Source: Robbsia sp. KACC 23696 (GTDB taxonomy: Bacteria; Pseudomonadota; Gammaproteobacteria; Burkholderiales; Burkholderiaceae). Taken from it: a DNA stretch of 64,000 nt. Shown here piece after piece: positions 45,239-54,479 of this stretch. Made by a program: the position numbers and the translations under genes. Under the pieces are notes generated by a model. It worked only from the letters and a program-made list of their open reading frames with translations. It was not told the origin of the DNA and searched no databases. The stretch covers positions 868,001 through 932,000 of the forward strand of contig NZ_CP156628.1 of the NCBI RefSeq assembly GCF_039852015.1, given 5' to 3'. Every line of letters starts with the position of its first letter. The stretch's first letter is position 1.

Positions 45239-46186
45239 ATGCCTTCCACGCCCTCGCTGACATCCCTCAAGGTTTTCGAAGCCGTCACGCGCCACGGGTC
45301 GATCCGTCAGGCGGCACTCGAACTCGATCTGACACCGCAGGCTGTCAGCCATCGTATAAAAATCCTGGAGGAAACGCTGGGGCGCACGCTGTTCGAGCGC
45401 CACGTCAGCAGCGTCACGCCGACAACCGCGGCACGCGTGCTGCAGCAACACGTCGGCGCCGCGATGAAATGCATCGACGAAGGTCTGCTCGCGCTGGCGA
45501 GAATGGACAGCGCGCAGCGGCTTTCGATCCAGGTCAGCCCGTTTTTCGCTTCGCATTATCTGATGCCGGCGTTGAGCACGTTCACGCAGCGCTTCCCGGA
45601 TCTGGACCTGCGCATCTCCACCGAGGTCGAAATGCGCGACATGAAGCGCGCCGAACTCGATGGCGTGATCATCTGGGGCTATGGCGATGTGGCGGCCACG
45701 GTCGCCCGGAGCGGCGGCGAGGCATTGACCGAAACGCACCTGGTCGACGATTTGAAAGTGATTGCCTATAGTCCGACGCTGGCCGCACGCAAACCGATCC
45801 GCACCGCATCCGATCTGCTGGAGCACACGCTGATTTCCCCGCTCGTCGACACGTCCCTCTGGCAACACGTGCTGTCCTTGATGAACCTGCACGACACGCC
45901 CGCGAAACATCTGCTGCAGATCCACACGCATAGCGCGATGCTCGACGCAACGGTGAGCGGTGCCGGCGTCGGCTTGCTTTCTTATCCGGATGCGCAAGAC
46001 CTGGTCGAGCAAGGCGTCTTGCTGGCCCCCTTCGGGCTCGATTATCTGAAGCAATTGCCGGCCCATCAAATGCCGCGTTTCACGCTGGTGCAATTACGGG
46101 ATACCTTGCAATCGGAAGTGATGCAGGCCTTCGTCGAATGGTTGCAGCAAGTCGTTAACCAGAACGTTGCCCGGCACACCGCTTGA
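45239..46186 (+). CDS. LysR family transcriptional regulator (GcvA-like)
   Basis: The 315-residue product has the GcvA-type N-terminus (LTSLKVFEAVTRHGSIRQAA, ALELDLTPQAVSHRIKILEE, LFERHVSSVTPT) and an effector domain whose first strand reads RLSIQVSPFFASHYLMPALS, with IIWGYGD in place of the usual IRYG. It begins right after the preceding LysR stop and is convergent with the MHS transporter gene at the end of the catabolic operon, so it may control that operon rather than the oxidoreductase. Confidence 0.9.
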   Translation: MPSTPSLTSLKVFEAVTRHGSIRQAALELDLTPQAVSHRIKILEETLGRTLFERHVSSVTPTTAARVLQQHVGAAMKCIDEGLLALARMDSAQRLSIQVSPFFASHYLMPALSTFTQRFPDLDLRISTEVEMRDMKRAELDGVIIWGYGDVAATVARSGGEALTETHLVDDLKVIAYSPTLAARKPIRTASDLLEHTLISPLVDTSLWQHVLSLMNLHDTPAKHLLQIHTHSAMLDATVSGAGVGLLSYPDAQDLVEQGVLLAPFGLDYLKQLPAHQMPRFTLVQLRDTLQSEVMQAFVEWLQQVVNQNVARHTA

Positions 46187-46210
46187 CGCGATACGCGCGA
46201 GGCACGACGC

Positions 46211-46245
46211 AAAACAAAAAGGCGCGGCCGTTTCCGGACCGCGCC
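46211..46245 (-). terminator. Intrinsic terminator of the hydantoinase operon
   Basis: On the minus strand GGCGCGG and CCGCGCC (46239-46245 / 46221-46227) form a 7-bp GC stem with an 11-base loop, followed by TTTTTGTTTT (46211-46220). It lies about 50 bases after the MFS stop; on the plus strand the preceding A run would also make it usable for the LysR gene, less well. Confidence 0.8.
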
Positions 46246-46258
46246 TCGGCTGCTGGGT

Positions 46259-46297
46259 TCAGGCGCTCAACTCAGGCGCTAGATTCAGGCGCTAGGC
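46259..46297. repeat. Three tandem 13-bp repeats abutting the MFS stop codon
   Basis: TCAGGCGCT followed by four variable bases, three times in a row (46259, 46272, 46285), ending directly at the stop codon (46298-46300). The unit core is identical in all three. Possibly a slippage product; no function is apparent. Confidence 0.8.
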
Positions 46298-47761
46298 TTA
46301 CATGCTGTTGACCGCGTCGCCCGGCATCGGTTGGCCGGTCCGTTCGCTGCTCGCGAGCAAGGCCACCACCCCTGCCGCCGCACCGGCGATCAGATAGTAG
46401 GCGGGCACCATATGACTGCCGGTGACGTCGATCAACCAAGCATTGAGCATCGGCGCCGTTCCGGCGAATAAGGCCACGCAGACGTTATAGCTGATCGCCA
46501 TGCCGGTGAACCGCACCTTCGTCGAAAACAGGGACGGCACCTTCGACAGCACGCAGGAAAGCAGACACGACAGACAGAGGTTCATCAGCACCAGCGACAG
46601 CATCTTCTGCGCGAACGAACCGTCGATCAGCATATGGAAACAGGGCACCGCCAGCGCGGCGATGCCGACACTGCCGATCAGCATCATCGTCCGGCGACCG
46701 ATGCGGTCCGCCAGAAAGCCCAGCACCGGGATCGACACGATCAGCAAGGCCTGACCGAATAACGTCAATTGCAGGCTCTCGGTCGCGGTCAGCTTCAAGG
46801 TGCTGACGAGATAGGTGGGCACATAGGTGACGACGATGAAGAGCGTCACATTGGTGACGATGATCACGCCACCGGACTGCAGCAGTTCCGCCCAGTGCGA
46901 GGAAAACAGGCCGCGCCAATCGAACTTCTCGGCACGCGGCGCGCGCTCGGCGGCAAGCGCATTGCCAAGCGGGCGTTGCTCGGCGGCTTCGAAGGCCGGC
47001 GTCTCTTCCAGCTTGTAGCGGATATAGAGTCCGATCGCGCCCAAGGGCAGCGACAACAGGAATGGAATACGCCATGCCCAATCGAGCATCTGTGCCGGTG
47101 TGCAGACTGCCTTCAGAAAGGCCGTCAGCACCGCGCCGAACATGAAGCCGCACATGCAGCCGAATTCCAGCCAGCTCACCAGAAAGGTCCGGCGATGATC
47201 GGCCGCGTATTCGGCGACATAGATCGACGCGCCGCTCGCTTCACCGCCGGCAGACAGGCCCTGCAGCAAGCGCAGCAATACGAGGATGATTGGCGCCGCC
47301 ACGCCGATCGAGGCAAAAGAGGGCACGATGCCGATCGCGAACGTCGCCAGCGCCATCAGGACCAAGGTGGTCGTCAGCACCCGCTTTCGGCCGAATTTGT
47401 CGCCGATCGGGCCGAACACGAAGCCACCGAACGGACGGGCGAAAAAAGCAATGCCGAAGGCCGCGAGCGAGGCGATCAACTGCGTCGAGGGCGCGCTCGC
47501 GGGAAAGAAAATCTGGCCCATGATGGCGGCCAGATAGCCATATACCGAGAACTCGAACCACTCGACGAAACTGCCGATGCCGGAGGCGATGATCACGCGT
47601 CGCAACTCGCGCGGACCGACACGACGTTGCGCACCGCGGACGTCCGCGGTGCGGCCGGTGGCGCCGGCTGCCTGGGCTATCACGCCTTTCGAGGACGCGT
47701 TGGCACCGTCGATATCGGTGCGAATGGGCGCATCGGAGACAGGGGGATTGCCGTGTTGCAT
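46298..47761 (-). CDS. MFS transporter, metabolite:H+ symporter (MHS) family
   Basis: The 487-residue product has twelve membrane segments and the MHS signatures SGIGSFVEWFEFSVYGYLAA, FGPIGDKFGRKRVLTTTLVL, RLLQGLSAGGEASGASIYVA and FLADRIGRRTMMLIGS. These carriers bring in organic acids, betaines or similar small polar compounds with protons. Two nearby starts exist; ATG 47761 is preferred because GGAG lies seven bases upstream, and ATG 47773 is the alternative. It is the last gene of the leftward hydantoinase operon, 167 bp after hyuB, so it is a candidate importer of the operon's substrate. Confidence 0.92.
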   Translation of the reverse strand: MQHGNPPVSDAPIRTDIDGANASSKGVIAQAAGATGRTADVRGAQRRVGPRELRRVIIASGIGSFVEWFEFSVYGYLAAIMGQIFFPASAPSTQLIASLAAFGIAFFARPFGGFVFGPIGDKFGRKRVLTTTLVLMALATFAIGIVPSFASIGVAAPIILVLLRLLQGLSAGGEASGASIYVAEYAADHRRTFLVSWLEFGCMCGFMFGAVLTAFLKAVCTPAQMLDWAWRIPFLLSLPLGAIGLYIRYKLEETPAFEAAEQRPLGNALAAERAPRAEKFDWRGLFSSHWAELLQSGGVIIVTNVTLFIVVTYVPTYLVSTLKLTATESLQLTLFGQALLIVSIPVLGFLADRIGRRTMMLIGSVGIAALAVPCFHMLIDGSFAQKMLSLVLMNLCLSCLLSCVLSKVPSLFSTKVRFTGMAISYNVCVALFAGTAPMLNAWLIDVTGSHMVPAYYLIAGAAAGVVALLASSERTGQPMPGDAVNSM

Positions 47762-47928
47762 GACGTGCTCCATGAAAGCTAGGCCGGATGGGGCGAAGCG
47801 GGCAAAGGTGCGCGTGGCCGTGCCCGGACGGCGGATCGACATCCGTCCGCGGAGCACGGCACCGGGAGAAAACCAGCGTGTTTGCTACCTGGCCCGTACG
47901 GGTCAGGCTGTCCTACAGCATTGCATGG

Positions 47929-49641
47929 TCAAAAAACGTGTGGGTAGTCCTGCGCCGCTTTGTCGCGCGTCAGATAGCCGTGCGCGATATCGCGTTCGAC
48001 CGATGCGGCCGGGCGCGTGGTGGCATCGCCATACCCCCCGCCGCCGGGCAATTCGAGCACCAGTCGCCGCCCTTCCGGGATCCGCTGCGTGCCCTTGGCG
48101 CGCATCGCGGTCCCGTCGTCGAGGGCCACCGAGCCCGCCGCCCCCGAGGCGCCGCCCTTGTGTCCGCGCGCCGGATACGCGACACGGTCGAACATGGCGT
48201 TGAGGCTGAAGACGAAGCCCTCCGTGGCACCAATCTCGATCCGTTGACCGAGGCCACCGCGCCACCGCCCCGCGCCGCCCGAATCGGGCCGCAACTCCTT
48301 GCGCCAGACGACGATCGGCCCGATGCTTTCGGTGACTTCCACCGACATCGTCTGCACGCCGCTGGGGAACGCGGTGGCGCTCAAGCCATCGCTCGACGGC
48401 CGGGCGCCGGTGCCGCCGCTGTTGAAGACGAGCATCTCGTGCCGCAGATGGCGTGTTTCAGGCCGCACGCCCTCGAACTTCATCTGCAGATTCCACAATG
48501 CGCTCGCCCCTTCTGCCGGCACCAGATCCGGCACAAGCGCCTGCAAAGCGCCGAGCGTGACGTCGGGCAACAAATGACCGAGCACGTGTCGCACCGCCAC
48601 TGCATGCGGGCGTGGCGCATTCAGGATACAACCGGCCGGTGCGCTGATCACGAAGGGGCGCAACGATGCCCAGTTATTCGGAATCGCGGGAGCGATCGCA
48701 CATTTCAGCGCATAGCAGGTGTAGGCCTTGGTATAGGTCAGCGGCACATTGATGCCGAACGCGCTCGGACCGGACGTACCGGCGTAGTCCGCGTGCATCG
48801 TATCGCCGTCGGCATGGACCGTCACGACCAGATCGACCGGCTTGTCATAGCCATCGACGGTCATGGTGTACGTATGCGCGCCTCGCGGCAACGCGGCAAT
48901 CCGCTCGCGCGTTGCACGTTCGCTGTTCTCGAAGATGAAGGCCGCCAGCCCTTCGATATCGTCGAGGCCGAACTCGTCCATCATCCCCATCAGCCGCTTG
49001 CGGCCGGTATCGTTGCAGGCCGCCAGCGAGAAGAAATCGCCGACGACCTGATCCTGCTCCCGCACATTGGCACGCAGGATATCGATCAGATCCCGATTCA
49101 GTTCCCCGGCGCGGAACAAGCGCATCGGCGGAAAGCAGATGCCTTCCTCGTACACTTCACGTGCATCGGGACCGAAGCCGCGACCGCCGATATCGACAAC
49201 GTGGGCCGTCGAGGCGAAATAGCCGATCAACGTCGGCGCGCTGTCCGCTGCGGCGCCACGCGCGTTGCGGAAGACGGGGGTGACGACGGTGATGTCGTGC
49301 AGATGGCCGGTGCCCATCCAGGGATCGTTGGTCAGCAGGACATCGCCCGGCGACAGACTGTCTACCGGAAAGCGCTCGCAGAAATGACCCACCGCCTCCG
49401 CCATCGAATTCACATGGCCGGGCGTGCCGGTCACCGCCTGCGCCACCATCCGCCCTTGCGCGTCGAACACGCCGGCCGACAGATCGCCGGCCTCTCGCAC
49501 GCTGGTACAGAACGCCGTGCGAACCAGCGTGATCGCCTGCTCCTCGACGACGGAAATCAGCCGATTCCACATGATTTGCTCGCGCACCTTGATCGTGGCG
49601 CCGCCGCTCTGTCCTGCCTGTTTTGTATCGCTATTGTTCAT
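47929..49641 (-). CDS. hyuB: Hydantoinase/oxoprolinase subunit B (HyuB)
   Basis: The 570-residue product is the B subunit of an ATP-dependent hydantoinase/oxoprolinase-type enzyme. It starts MNNSDTKQAGQSGGATIKVR and carries REAGDLSAGVFDAQGRMVAQ, GHVNSMAEAVGHFCERFPVD, LTNDPWMGTGHLHDITVVTP and a Gly-rich C-terminal part ending LVLELPGGGGYGDATTRPAA. The family opens amide or lactam rings (5-oxoproline, N-methylhydantoin) or carboxylates ketones using ATP together with subunit A. It follows hyuA by 137 bp. ATG 49641 has GAGGAG upstream. The natural substrate cannot be read from sequence. Confidence 0.95.
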   Translation of the reverse strand: MNNSDTKQAGQSGGATIKVREQIMWNRLISVVEEQAITLVRTAFCTSVREAGDLSAGVFDAQGRMVAQAVTGTPGHVNSMAEAVGHFCERFPVDSLSPGDVLLTNDPWMGTGHLHDITVVTPVFRNARGAAADSAPTLIGYFASTAHVVDIGGRGFGPDAREVYEEGICFPPMRLFRAGELNRDLIDILRANVREQDQVVGDFFSLAACNDTGRKRLMGMMDEFGLDDIEGLAAFIFENSERATRERIAALPRGAHTYTMTVDGYDKPVDLVVTVHADGDTMHADYAGTSGPSAFGINVPLTYTKAYTCYALKCAIAPAIPNNWASLRPFVISAPAGCILNAPRPHAVAVRHVLGHLLPDVTLGALQALVPDLVPAEGASALWNLQMKFEGVRPETRHLRHEMLVFNSGGTGARPSSDGLSATAFPSGVQTMSVEVTESIGPIVVWRKELRPDSGGAGRWRGGLGQRIEIGATEGFVFSLNAMFDRVAYPARGHKGGASGAAGSVALDDGTAMRAKGTQRIPEGRRLVLELPGGGGYGDATTRPAASVERDIAHGYLTRDKAAQDYPHVF

Positions 49642-49778
49642 GTCACGCTCCTCGGCATGGCGCGTCGTGGATTCGTCATGCCGTTGCCGTTTTATCGCTG
49701 CTGTAGAGAGGAAACGCGGATCGCATTCGATGCCGCACTTCCGCCTATGCCGCTGCTGTCTGGATGGATAAATGCCGC

Positions 49779-51950
49779 TCAGTGCTGGCGCTGGATCAGC
49801 AGACAGCGGTCGCTTTGCAAGGTGACGCTGAAACCCGGGGGCACTAAGGTCGAAGTCTCGTTTTCGAGCACGATGGCAGGCCCCGCCACACGCAGCCCGA
49901 CGCGCAAGGCATCGCGGTGATGAATGGCGCAGTCATGGAAGCTGCCGCTTTTCGCATCGAAGACGGCACGCCGTTCGAGCGGCACCGCGACGCCCTCGCT
50001 GTCTTGATCGACGCCCGCGATTTCGGTGACACGCGCTGGCGGCGGCACTTCGGTACGCAAGGAAAGCGCCCAGCTCACCACCTCGACATCGAGCCCTTCC
50101 ACCTCATGCCCGAACAGCTGAACGTAGACCTCGATAAACGCGGCACGCAAGGCGGCGACATCCGCCGCGACATCGTTCGTCGAAAAACGCTCGGCCGTGA
50201 CCGAGACCGGAATTTCCCAGCCTTGCCCTGCGTAGCGCATATACGCGCGCAGTTCGCGTACCGTATCGCCGCTATGCCCGGTTTCCTCGACGAAAGCCGA
50301 TACCTCGCTTTCCATTTCGCCGATAAGCGTATTGACCATTACCGCGTCGAACTCGCCGAGGCGCATCACCGCACTGCGTAAGGACTCATACCCGAACGGT
50401 GCGCGCAAAAAGCCGATCGCCGAGCCCACACCGGCGCCCGGGGGCACCAGCAAGCGGTCCATGCCGAGCTTTTCACAGAGACGGCCTGCGTGCAGCGGCG
50501 CCGCGCCGCCGTAGGCGATCATCGTATAGCCGGCCAACTCGCAGCCGTTCTCGACCGCATGAACGCGCGCGGCATTCGCCATGTTCTCGTCGACCATTTC
50601 CGCGACCGCGAAGGCCGATTGCACCGCATCGCCGCCGAGTTGTGCCGCGATCGCGTCTTCCATCGCGCGCCCTGCAGCTGGCGCATCGAGCGGCATCGTG
50701 CCGCCCGCGAAACGGGCTGGATCGAGCTTGCCCAACACCAGATCCGCATCGGTCACCGTTGGCTTTTCACCGCCGCGGCCATAGCACGCCGGCCCCGGCT
50801 CCGAGCCGGCGCTCTCCGGCCCGACCCGCACCTGGCGCATTTCATCGACGTGCGCGATCGAACCGCCACCGGCACCGATTTCAACCATCTCGATGACCGG
50901 GATCGAGATCGGCATGCCACTGCCCTTCTTGAAACGATAAGTCCGCGCCACTTCGAAAGTACGTGCGGTCTTGGGACGCTGATGCTCGATCAGGCAAATC
51001 TTCGCCGTCGTCCCGCCCATGTCGAAAGACAGCACATGATCCAGGTCGTAGCGCGCCGCGACATCGGCCGCATAGATCGCGCCACCGGCTGGACCGGATT
51101 CGAGCAAGCGAACCGGGAACATCGCCGCGCTACGCAGGGACATCAAGCCGCCGCCGGAATGGATCATGTACAGCGGGCAGCCGATGCCCTCTTCCTGCAA
51201 TGCGGTCGCCAATCGATTCAGATAGGACGCCATCAGAGGCTTCACGTAGGCATTCGCGCAAGCGGTATTGAAACGCTCGAACTCGCGAATCTGCGGCGAG
51301 ACTTCAGAGGACAGCGACACCGAGACATGCGGCAATGCCGCCAGAATGCGCTCGCGCACGGCGCGTTCATGACCCGAATGGCGATAGCTATGCATCAACC
51401 CGACGGCCACGCTTTCGAAACCCTGCTCGGCAATCTGCGCGATCACCTGGTCGAGCCCCGCCATATCAAGCGGCACCAGTTCATTGCCCTTCGCGTCCAT
51501 GCGGCCGGCCACGGTAAAGCGGTCGGAGCGCGGCACTAGCGGCGCGGGCAGCGTGATGCCGAGGTCATACTGTTCGAATCGACTCTCGGTGCGCATTTCG
51601 ATCACATCGCGAAAGCCTTCGCTGGTGATGAAAGCGGTCCGCGCACCGCGTCGCTCGATCAGCGCGTTCGTCGCGAGCGTCGTCCCGTGGATCACCGATT
51701 GAATGGCGCCGGGTGCGATACCGGCCAGCGATGCGGCGCGCAGCAAGCCGGCGATGATCGCGCGCTCGGGGCGGGCGTAATCGGTAAGGACCTTTGCCGA
51801 AAACAGCGTGCCGTCACACTCCAGCGCGACATCGGTGAATGTGCCACCGATGTCCGCGCCGGCGCGGATCGACTTGAAGACGGATGGGGAGGATGGCACC
51901 CGAGCGGCGGCGCCGTCGAGAGATGCGGAAGTGGAACCTGCTGTCGTCAC
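49779..51950 (-). CDS. hyuA: Hydantoinase/oxoprolinase subunit A (HyuA)
   Basis: The 723-residue product is the ATP-binding A subunit. The N-terminal ADIGGTFTDVALECDG is the phosphate-binding signature of the family; VIHGTTLATNALIERRGART and HVLSFDMGGTTAKICLIEHQ (the actin-like fold) follow, and later GSEPGPACYGRGGEKPTVTD. The C-terminal domain has the QLFGHEVEGLDVEVVSWALS part. It is a paired enzyme with HyuB downstream. The start is GTG 51950 with GGGGAG six bases upstream. A 21-bp palindrome lies 87-107 bases upstream of the start. Confidence 0.95.
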   Translation of the reverse strand: MTTAGSTSASLDGAAARVPSSPSVFKSIRAGADIGGTFTDVALECDGTLFSAKVLTDYARPERAIIAGLLRAASLAGIAPGAIQSVIHGTTLATNALIERRGARTAFITSEGFRDVIEMRTESRFEQYDLGITLPAPLVPRSDRFTVAGRMDAKGNELVPLDMAGLDQVIAQIAEQGFESVAVGLMHSYRHSGHERAVRERILAALPHVSVSLSSEVSPQIREFERFNTACANAYVKPLMASYLNRLATALQEEGIGCPLYMIHSGGGLMSLRSAAMFPVRLLESGPAGGAIYAADVAARYDLDHVLSFDMGGTTAKICLIEHQRPKTARTFEVARTYRFKKGSGMPISIPVIEMVEIGAGGGSIAHVDEMRQVRVGPESAGSEPGPACYGRGGEKPTVTDADLVLGKLDPARFAGGTMPLDAPAAGRAMEDAIAAQLGGDAVQSAFAVAEMVDENMANAARVHAVENGCELAGYTMIAYGGAAPLHAGRLCEKLGMDRLLVPPGAGVGSAIGFLRAPFGYESLRSAVMRLGEFDAVMVNTLIGEMESEVSAFVEETGHSGDTVRELRAYMRYAGQGWEIPVSVTAERFSTNDVAADVAALRAAFIEVYVQLFGHEVEGLDVEVVSWALSLRTEVPPPARVTEIAGVDQDSEGVAVPLERRAVFDAKSGSFHDCAIHHRDALRVGLRVAGPAIVLENETSTLVPPGFSVTLQSDRCLLIQRQH

Positions 51951-52036
51951 CGATTGCTCCCCAAGGTGGGTTAAATTGATTCGGGTTCATCTTGCGGCGA
52001 CGAATTGAATCAAGCAATCAACGACAAAATTCACTG

Positions 52037-52057
52037 AGGGTAAATTTTATTTACCCT
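52037..52057. promoter_or_regulatory. Perfect palindrome upstream of hyuA
   Basis: Half-sites AGGGTAAAT (52037-52045) and ATTTACCCT (52049-52057) separated by TTT: a perfect 9-3-9 inverted repeat between the dehydrogenase stop and hyuA. There is no T tract, so it looks more like a regulator site than a terminator. Nearby, TTGATTC and GAATCAA form a wider-spaced inverted repeat (about 51977-52015). Confidence 0.55.
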
Positions 52058-52058
52058 G

Positions 52059-52994
52059 CTAGGCGGCACCGAGCGCGCGGCGCTGGTCGCGCCATCCCGG
52101 CAAGGCGCCTTTTTTATCGAGATCCGCGAGCAGGGTCTTGCCGAGGGCGGCAATGCGTTGCTGGACATCGGCAATCGCATTGGCCAAGGCCGGATCCATG
52201 TCCATTTCCTGGAGCATTGCCGCGGCCTCGCGCATCTCCTCACTGCGCCGCTGCCCGTGCTCGACGACGCGACCGATCAAATAGCCTTCGTATCCGTCGT
52301 CCCAGCCGACGCCAGGGAAGGTCGCCGCCAGCGATTTCAAGACACGCGCATCGACACCGAAATGGCTCGCCGCCAGCATCGATTGCACGCAGAGCGCTTC
52401 ATTGCCCTTGATCATGATGCTGCGACACAGCTTGACCGCGGAGGCGAGCCCGATCTCGTCGGCGATCGTCTCGGTTTTCATGCCGAGCGTATTGCAAAAT
52501 GCCGACGCTTCCTCGGCACGGGCGCCGCCCAGCAGCATCGGCACGCGAATGCCTTGCGGCGGTACCGGCGCCATGACGGCGGCCTCGACATAATCGGCAC
52601 CGCATTGCGCCAGCGCATCCCGATTTCCCTGCTTCACGCGCGGCGATACCGAATTCAAGTCGAGAAATAACTGCCCGGCGCGCATGCTGCGCGCCGCCTC
52701 CACGGCAACCGCGCCGGCCTGACTCGCCGTTACCGCGGACAAGACGTAGCGCGCACCGTCGACTGCTGCGGCCACGGAATCGCACACCCGCGCACCGGTT
52801 TTAGCGATACGCGACACCATCGCTTCCCGCGTGGCGGAATCCTGCAACTTGATATCGAACACCGTCACATCGGCGCGGTCGCGCCAGGCGTCCGCGAAAA
52901 TCGGACCGACTTCGCCGAAACCGATGATCGCGATGCGGTGCCGCGCACCGTCTGCCGCGTCGTGAAGGATCCCGGTCTGGGTACGCTCGCTCAT
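52059..52994 (-). CDS. NAD(P)-dependent dehydrogenase, 6PGDH-like with DUF1932 domain
   Basis: The 311-residue product has an N-terminal Rossmann domain with IAIIGFGEVGPIFADAW (GxGxxG type). LDLNSVSPRVKQGNRDALAQ then follows, as in beta-hydroxyacid dehydrogenases. The C-terminal helical domain carries the Lys-containing segment SAVKLCRSIMIKGNEALCVQ and the DUF1932 part. Relatives oxidise or reduce small hydroxy acids such as tartronate semialdehyde or threonate; the exact substrate is not predictable. Its ATG overlaps the dctA-like stop (ATGA), so both are in one unit, and hyuA follows after 108 bp. Confidence 0.88.
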   Translation of the reverse strand: MSERTQTGILHDAADGARHRIAIIGFGEVGPIFADAWRDRADVTVFDIKLQDSATREAMVSRIAKTGARVCDSVAAAVDGARYVLSAVTASQAGAVAVEAARSMRAGQLFLDLNSVSPRVKQGNRDALAQCGADYVEAAVMAPVPPQGIRVPMLLGGARAEEASAFCNTLGMKTETIADEIGLASAVKLCRSIMIKGNEALCVQSMLAASHFGVDARVLKSLAATFPGVGWDDGYEGYLIGRVVEHGQRRSEEMREAAAMLQEMDMDPALANAIADVQQRIAALGKTLLADLDKKGALPGWRDQRRALGAA

Positions 52995-54373
52995 GATTTA
53001 TCTCCCGCTCTCAAAGGAATCGATAGGCCGTTAGGGGTTGCGCCACCCATCGCTTCGTCGTCCCGCTCAGGACGGCCGGCGCGATCCGCCGACTCCCGCA
53101 GGCTGGCGGGACGCGCTGTCGCCTTGCCTCGGCCCAGCGCCACGCGATAGGCGTCCTCGTCGAGCATCCGCTCCGATTTCGCGATGACCAGCGTCGCGAC
53201 GCAATTACCGATGACGTTGACGGTGGATGTCGCGACCGCCAACATCCGATCGATGCCGAACAACAGACCGACGCCCGTCAATGGCAAGGCGCCGGTGGAT
53301 TGGACCGTACCGGCCAATTTGACGAATGCGCCGCCCGCGGCGCCCGCGCCGCCTTTCGACGTCAGCAGCATCACGAACAGCAGGCTGATCCATTGCGACG
53401 CGGACAGCGTCGTATCGGTCGCCTGTGCGATGAAGCCCAGACCGCAGGCCATGTAGATGCAGGCGCCGTCGATATTGAAGGAATAGCCCGCAGGCAAGAC
53501 GAAGCCGACGACCAGTTCGTCGCAGCCGGCCTGTTTCAGCTTGGTAACCATGCGTGGAAACGCGACTTCGGACGCCGCCGTGCCCATCGCCAGCAAGGCC
53601 TCTTCCTTGATCAAGGACAGGATCGAGAAGATCGACAGGCCCGCACACGCCGCCACCAGACCGAGCACCACCACGACGAACACCAGCGCGCTCGCGTAAT
53701 AGGTCAGCACATAGCGCAGCAGATACAGCAAGGTGCCGGGACCGTAATGTCCGACGGCACTGGACATCGCGCCGAACGCCCCGATGGGCGACAGACGCAT
53801 GATGAAGGCCAGTATCTTGAAAATGATCGCCTGTCCTTCGTCGATCAGCTTGAAAACCGCCCAATCCGGCTTGGCGACGCTGCTCAAGGCGAAACCCACC
53901 AGCAGCGATACGAACAATACCGGCAGGATCTCGCCGCCGACAAACGCTTCACCGAGGGTTTTCGGGATGATCGACAGCGCGAAATGGGTGAAGGTGAAAT
54001 CGGCGTGCGCGGCTTTCGAGATGCCCGCCAGCGCGCCCGGGTTCACTGCGAGGTTTATCGCATGCAGTCCTTCGCCGGGGCGAATCAGATGGACCATGGT
54101 CCAACCGACGCCCATCGCCAAGGTGCTGACCACCTCAAAATAGACAAGGGTCTTGACGCCCAGTCGGCCCAGCCGTCGGAAGTCCTTGATATGGCCGACG
54201 CCGTGGACAACCGTGAAGAAAATGATCGGACCCAGAATCATTTTCAGCATGGCGATAAAGCCGTCGCCCAGCGGCTGCATGGCGAGAGCCTGCTTTGGCG
54301 CGACCAGACCGAAGACGATTGCGATCGCGATCGCCACCAGTACCTGGACGTACAGTTTCTTGAATATTCGCAT
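52991..54373 (-). CDS. DctA-type C4-dicarboxylate:cation symporter
   Basis: The 460-residue product is a dicarboxylate/amino acid:cation symporter (DAACS) with eight membrane segments and the hairpin signatures: GGAGAAGGAFVKLAGTVQST, the unwound-segment region VGFVLPAGYSFNIDGACIYM, and LFGIDRMLAVATSTVNVIGN (with RxxxxxxTxxNVxG ligand residues). It should import aspartate, malate, succinate or a similar carboxylate. A 35-residue charged C-terminal tail follows the core. ATG 54373 has GGAGGAG. It lies 106 bp downstream of the hydroxyacid dehydrogenase gene. Confidence 0.93.
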   Translation of the reverse strand: MRIFKKLYVQVLVAIAIAIVFGLVAPKQALAMQPLGDGFIAMLKMILGPIIFFTVVHGVGHIKDFRRLGRLGVKTLVYFEVVSTLAMGVGWTMVHLIRPGEGLHAINLAVNPGALAGISKAAHADFTFTHFALSIIPKTLGEAFVGGEILPVLFVSLLVGFALSSVAKPDWAVFKLIDEGQAIIFKILAFIMRLSPIGAFGAMSSAVGHYGPGTLLYLLRYVLTYYASALVFVVVVLGLVAACAGLSIFSILSLIKEEALLAMGTAASEVAFPRMVTKLKQAGCDELVVGFVLPAGYSFNIDGACIYMACGLGFIAQATDTTLSASQWISLLFVMLLTSKGGAGAAGGAFVKLAGTVQSTGALPLTGVGLLFGIDRMLAVATSTVNVIGNCVATLVIAKSERMLDEDAYRVALGRGKATARPASLRESADRAGRPERDDEAMGGATPNGLSIPLRAGDKS

Positions 54374-54479
54374 CGTCTCCTCCGGGAAAACCGGCTCGCT
54401 TTTTTTATGATGCGAATCGATTATGCAGGAGCGCTCCCCAGGGGCCGGTGCTTTGTCTTTATCCGGCTATCCCTTTTGC

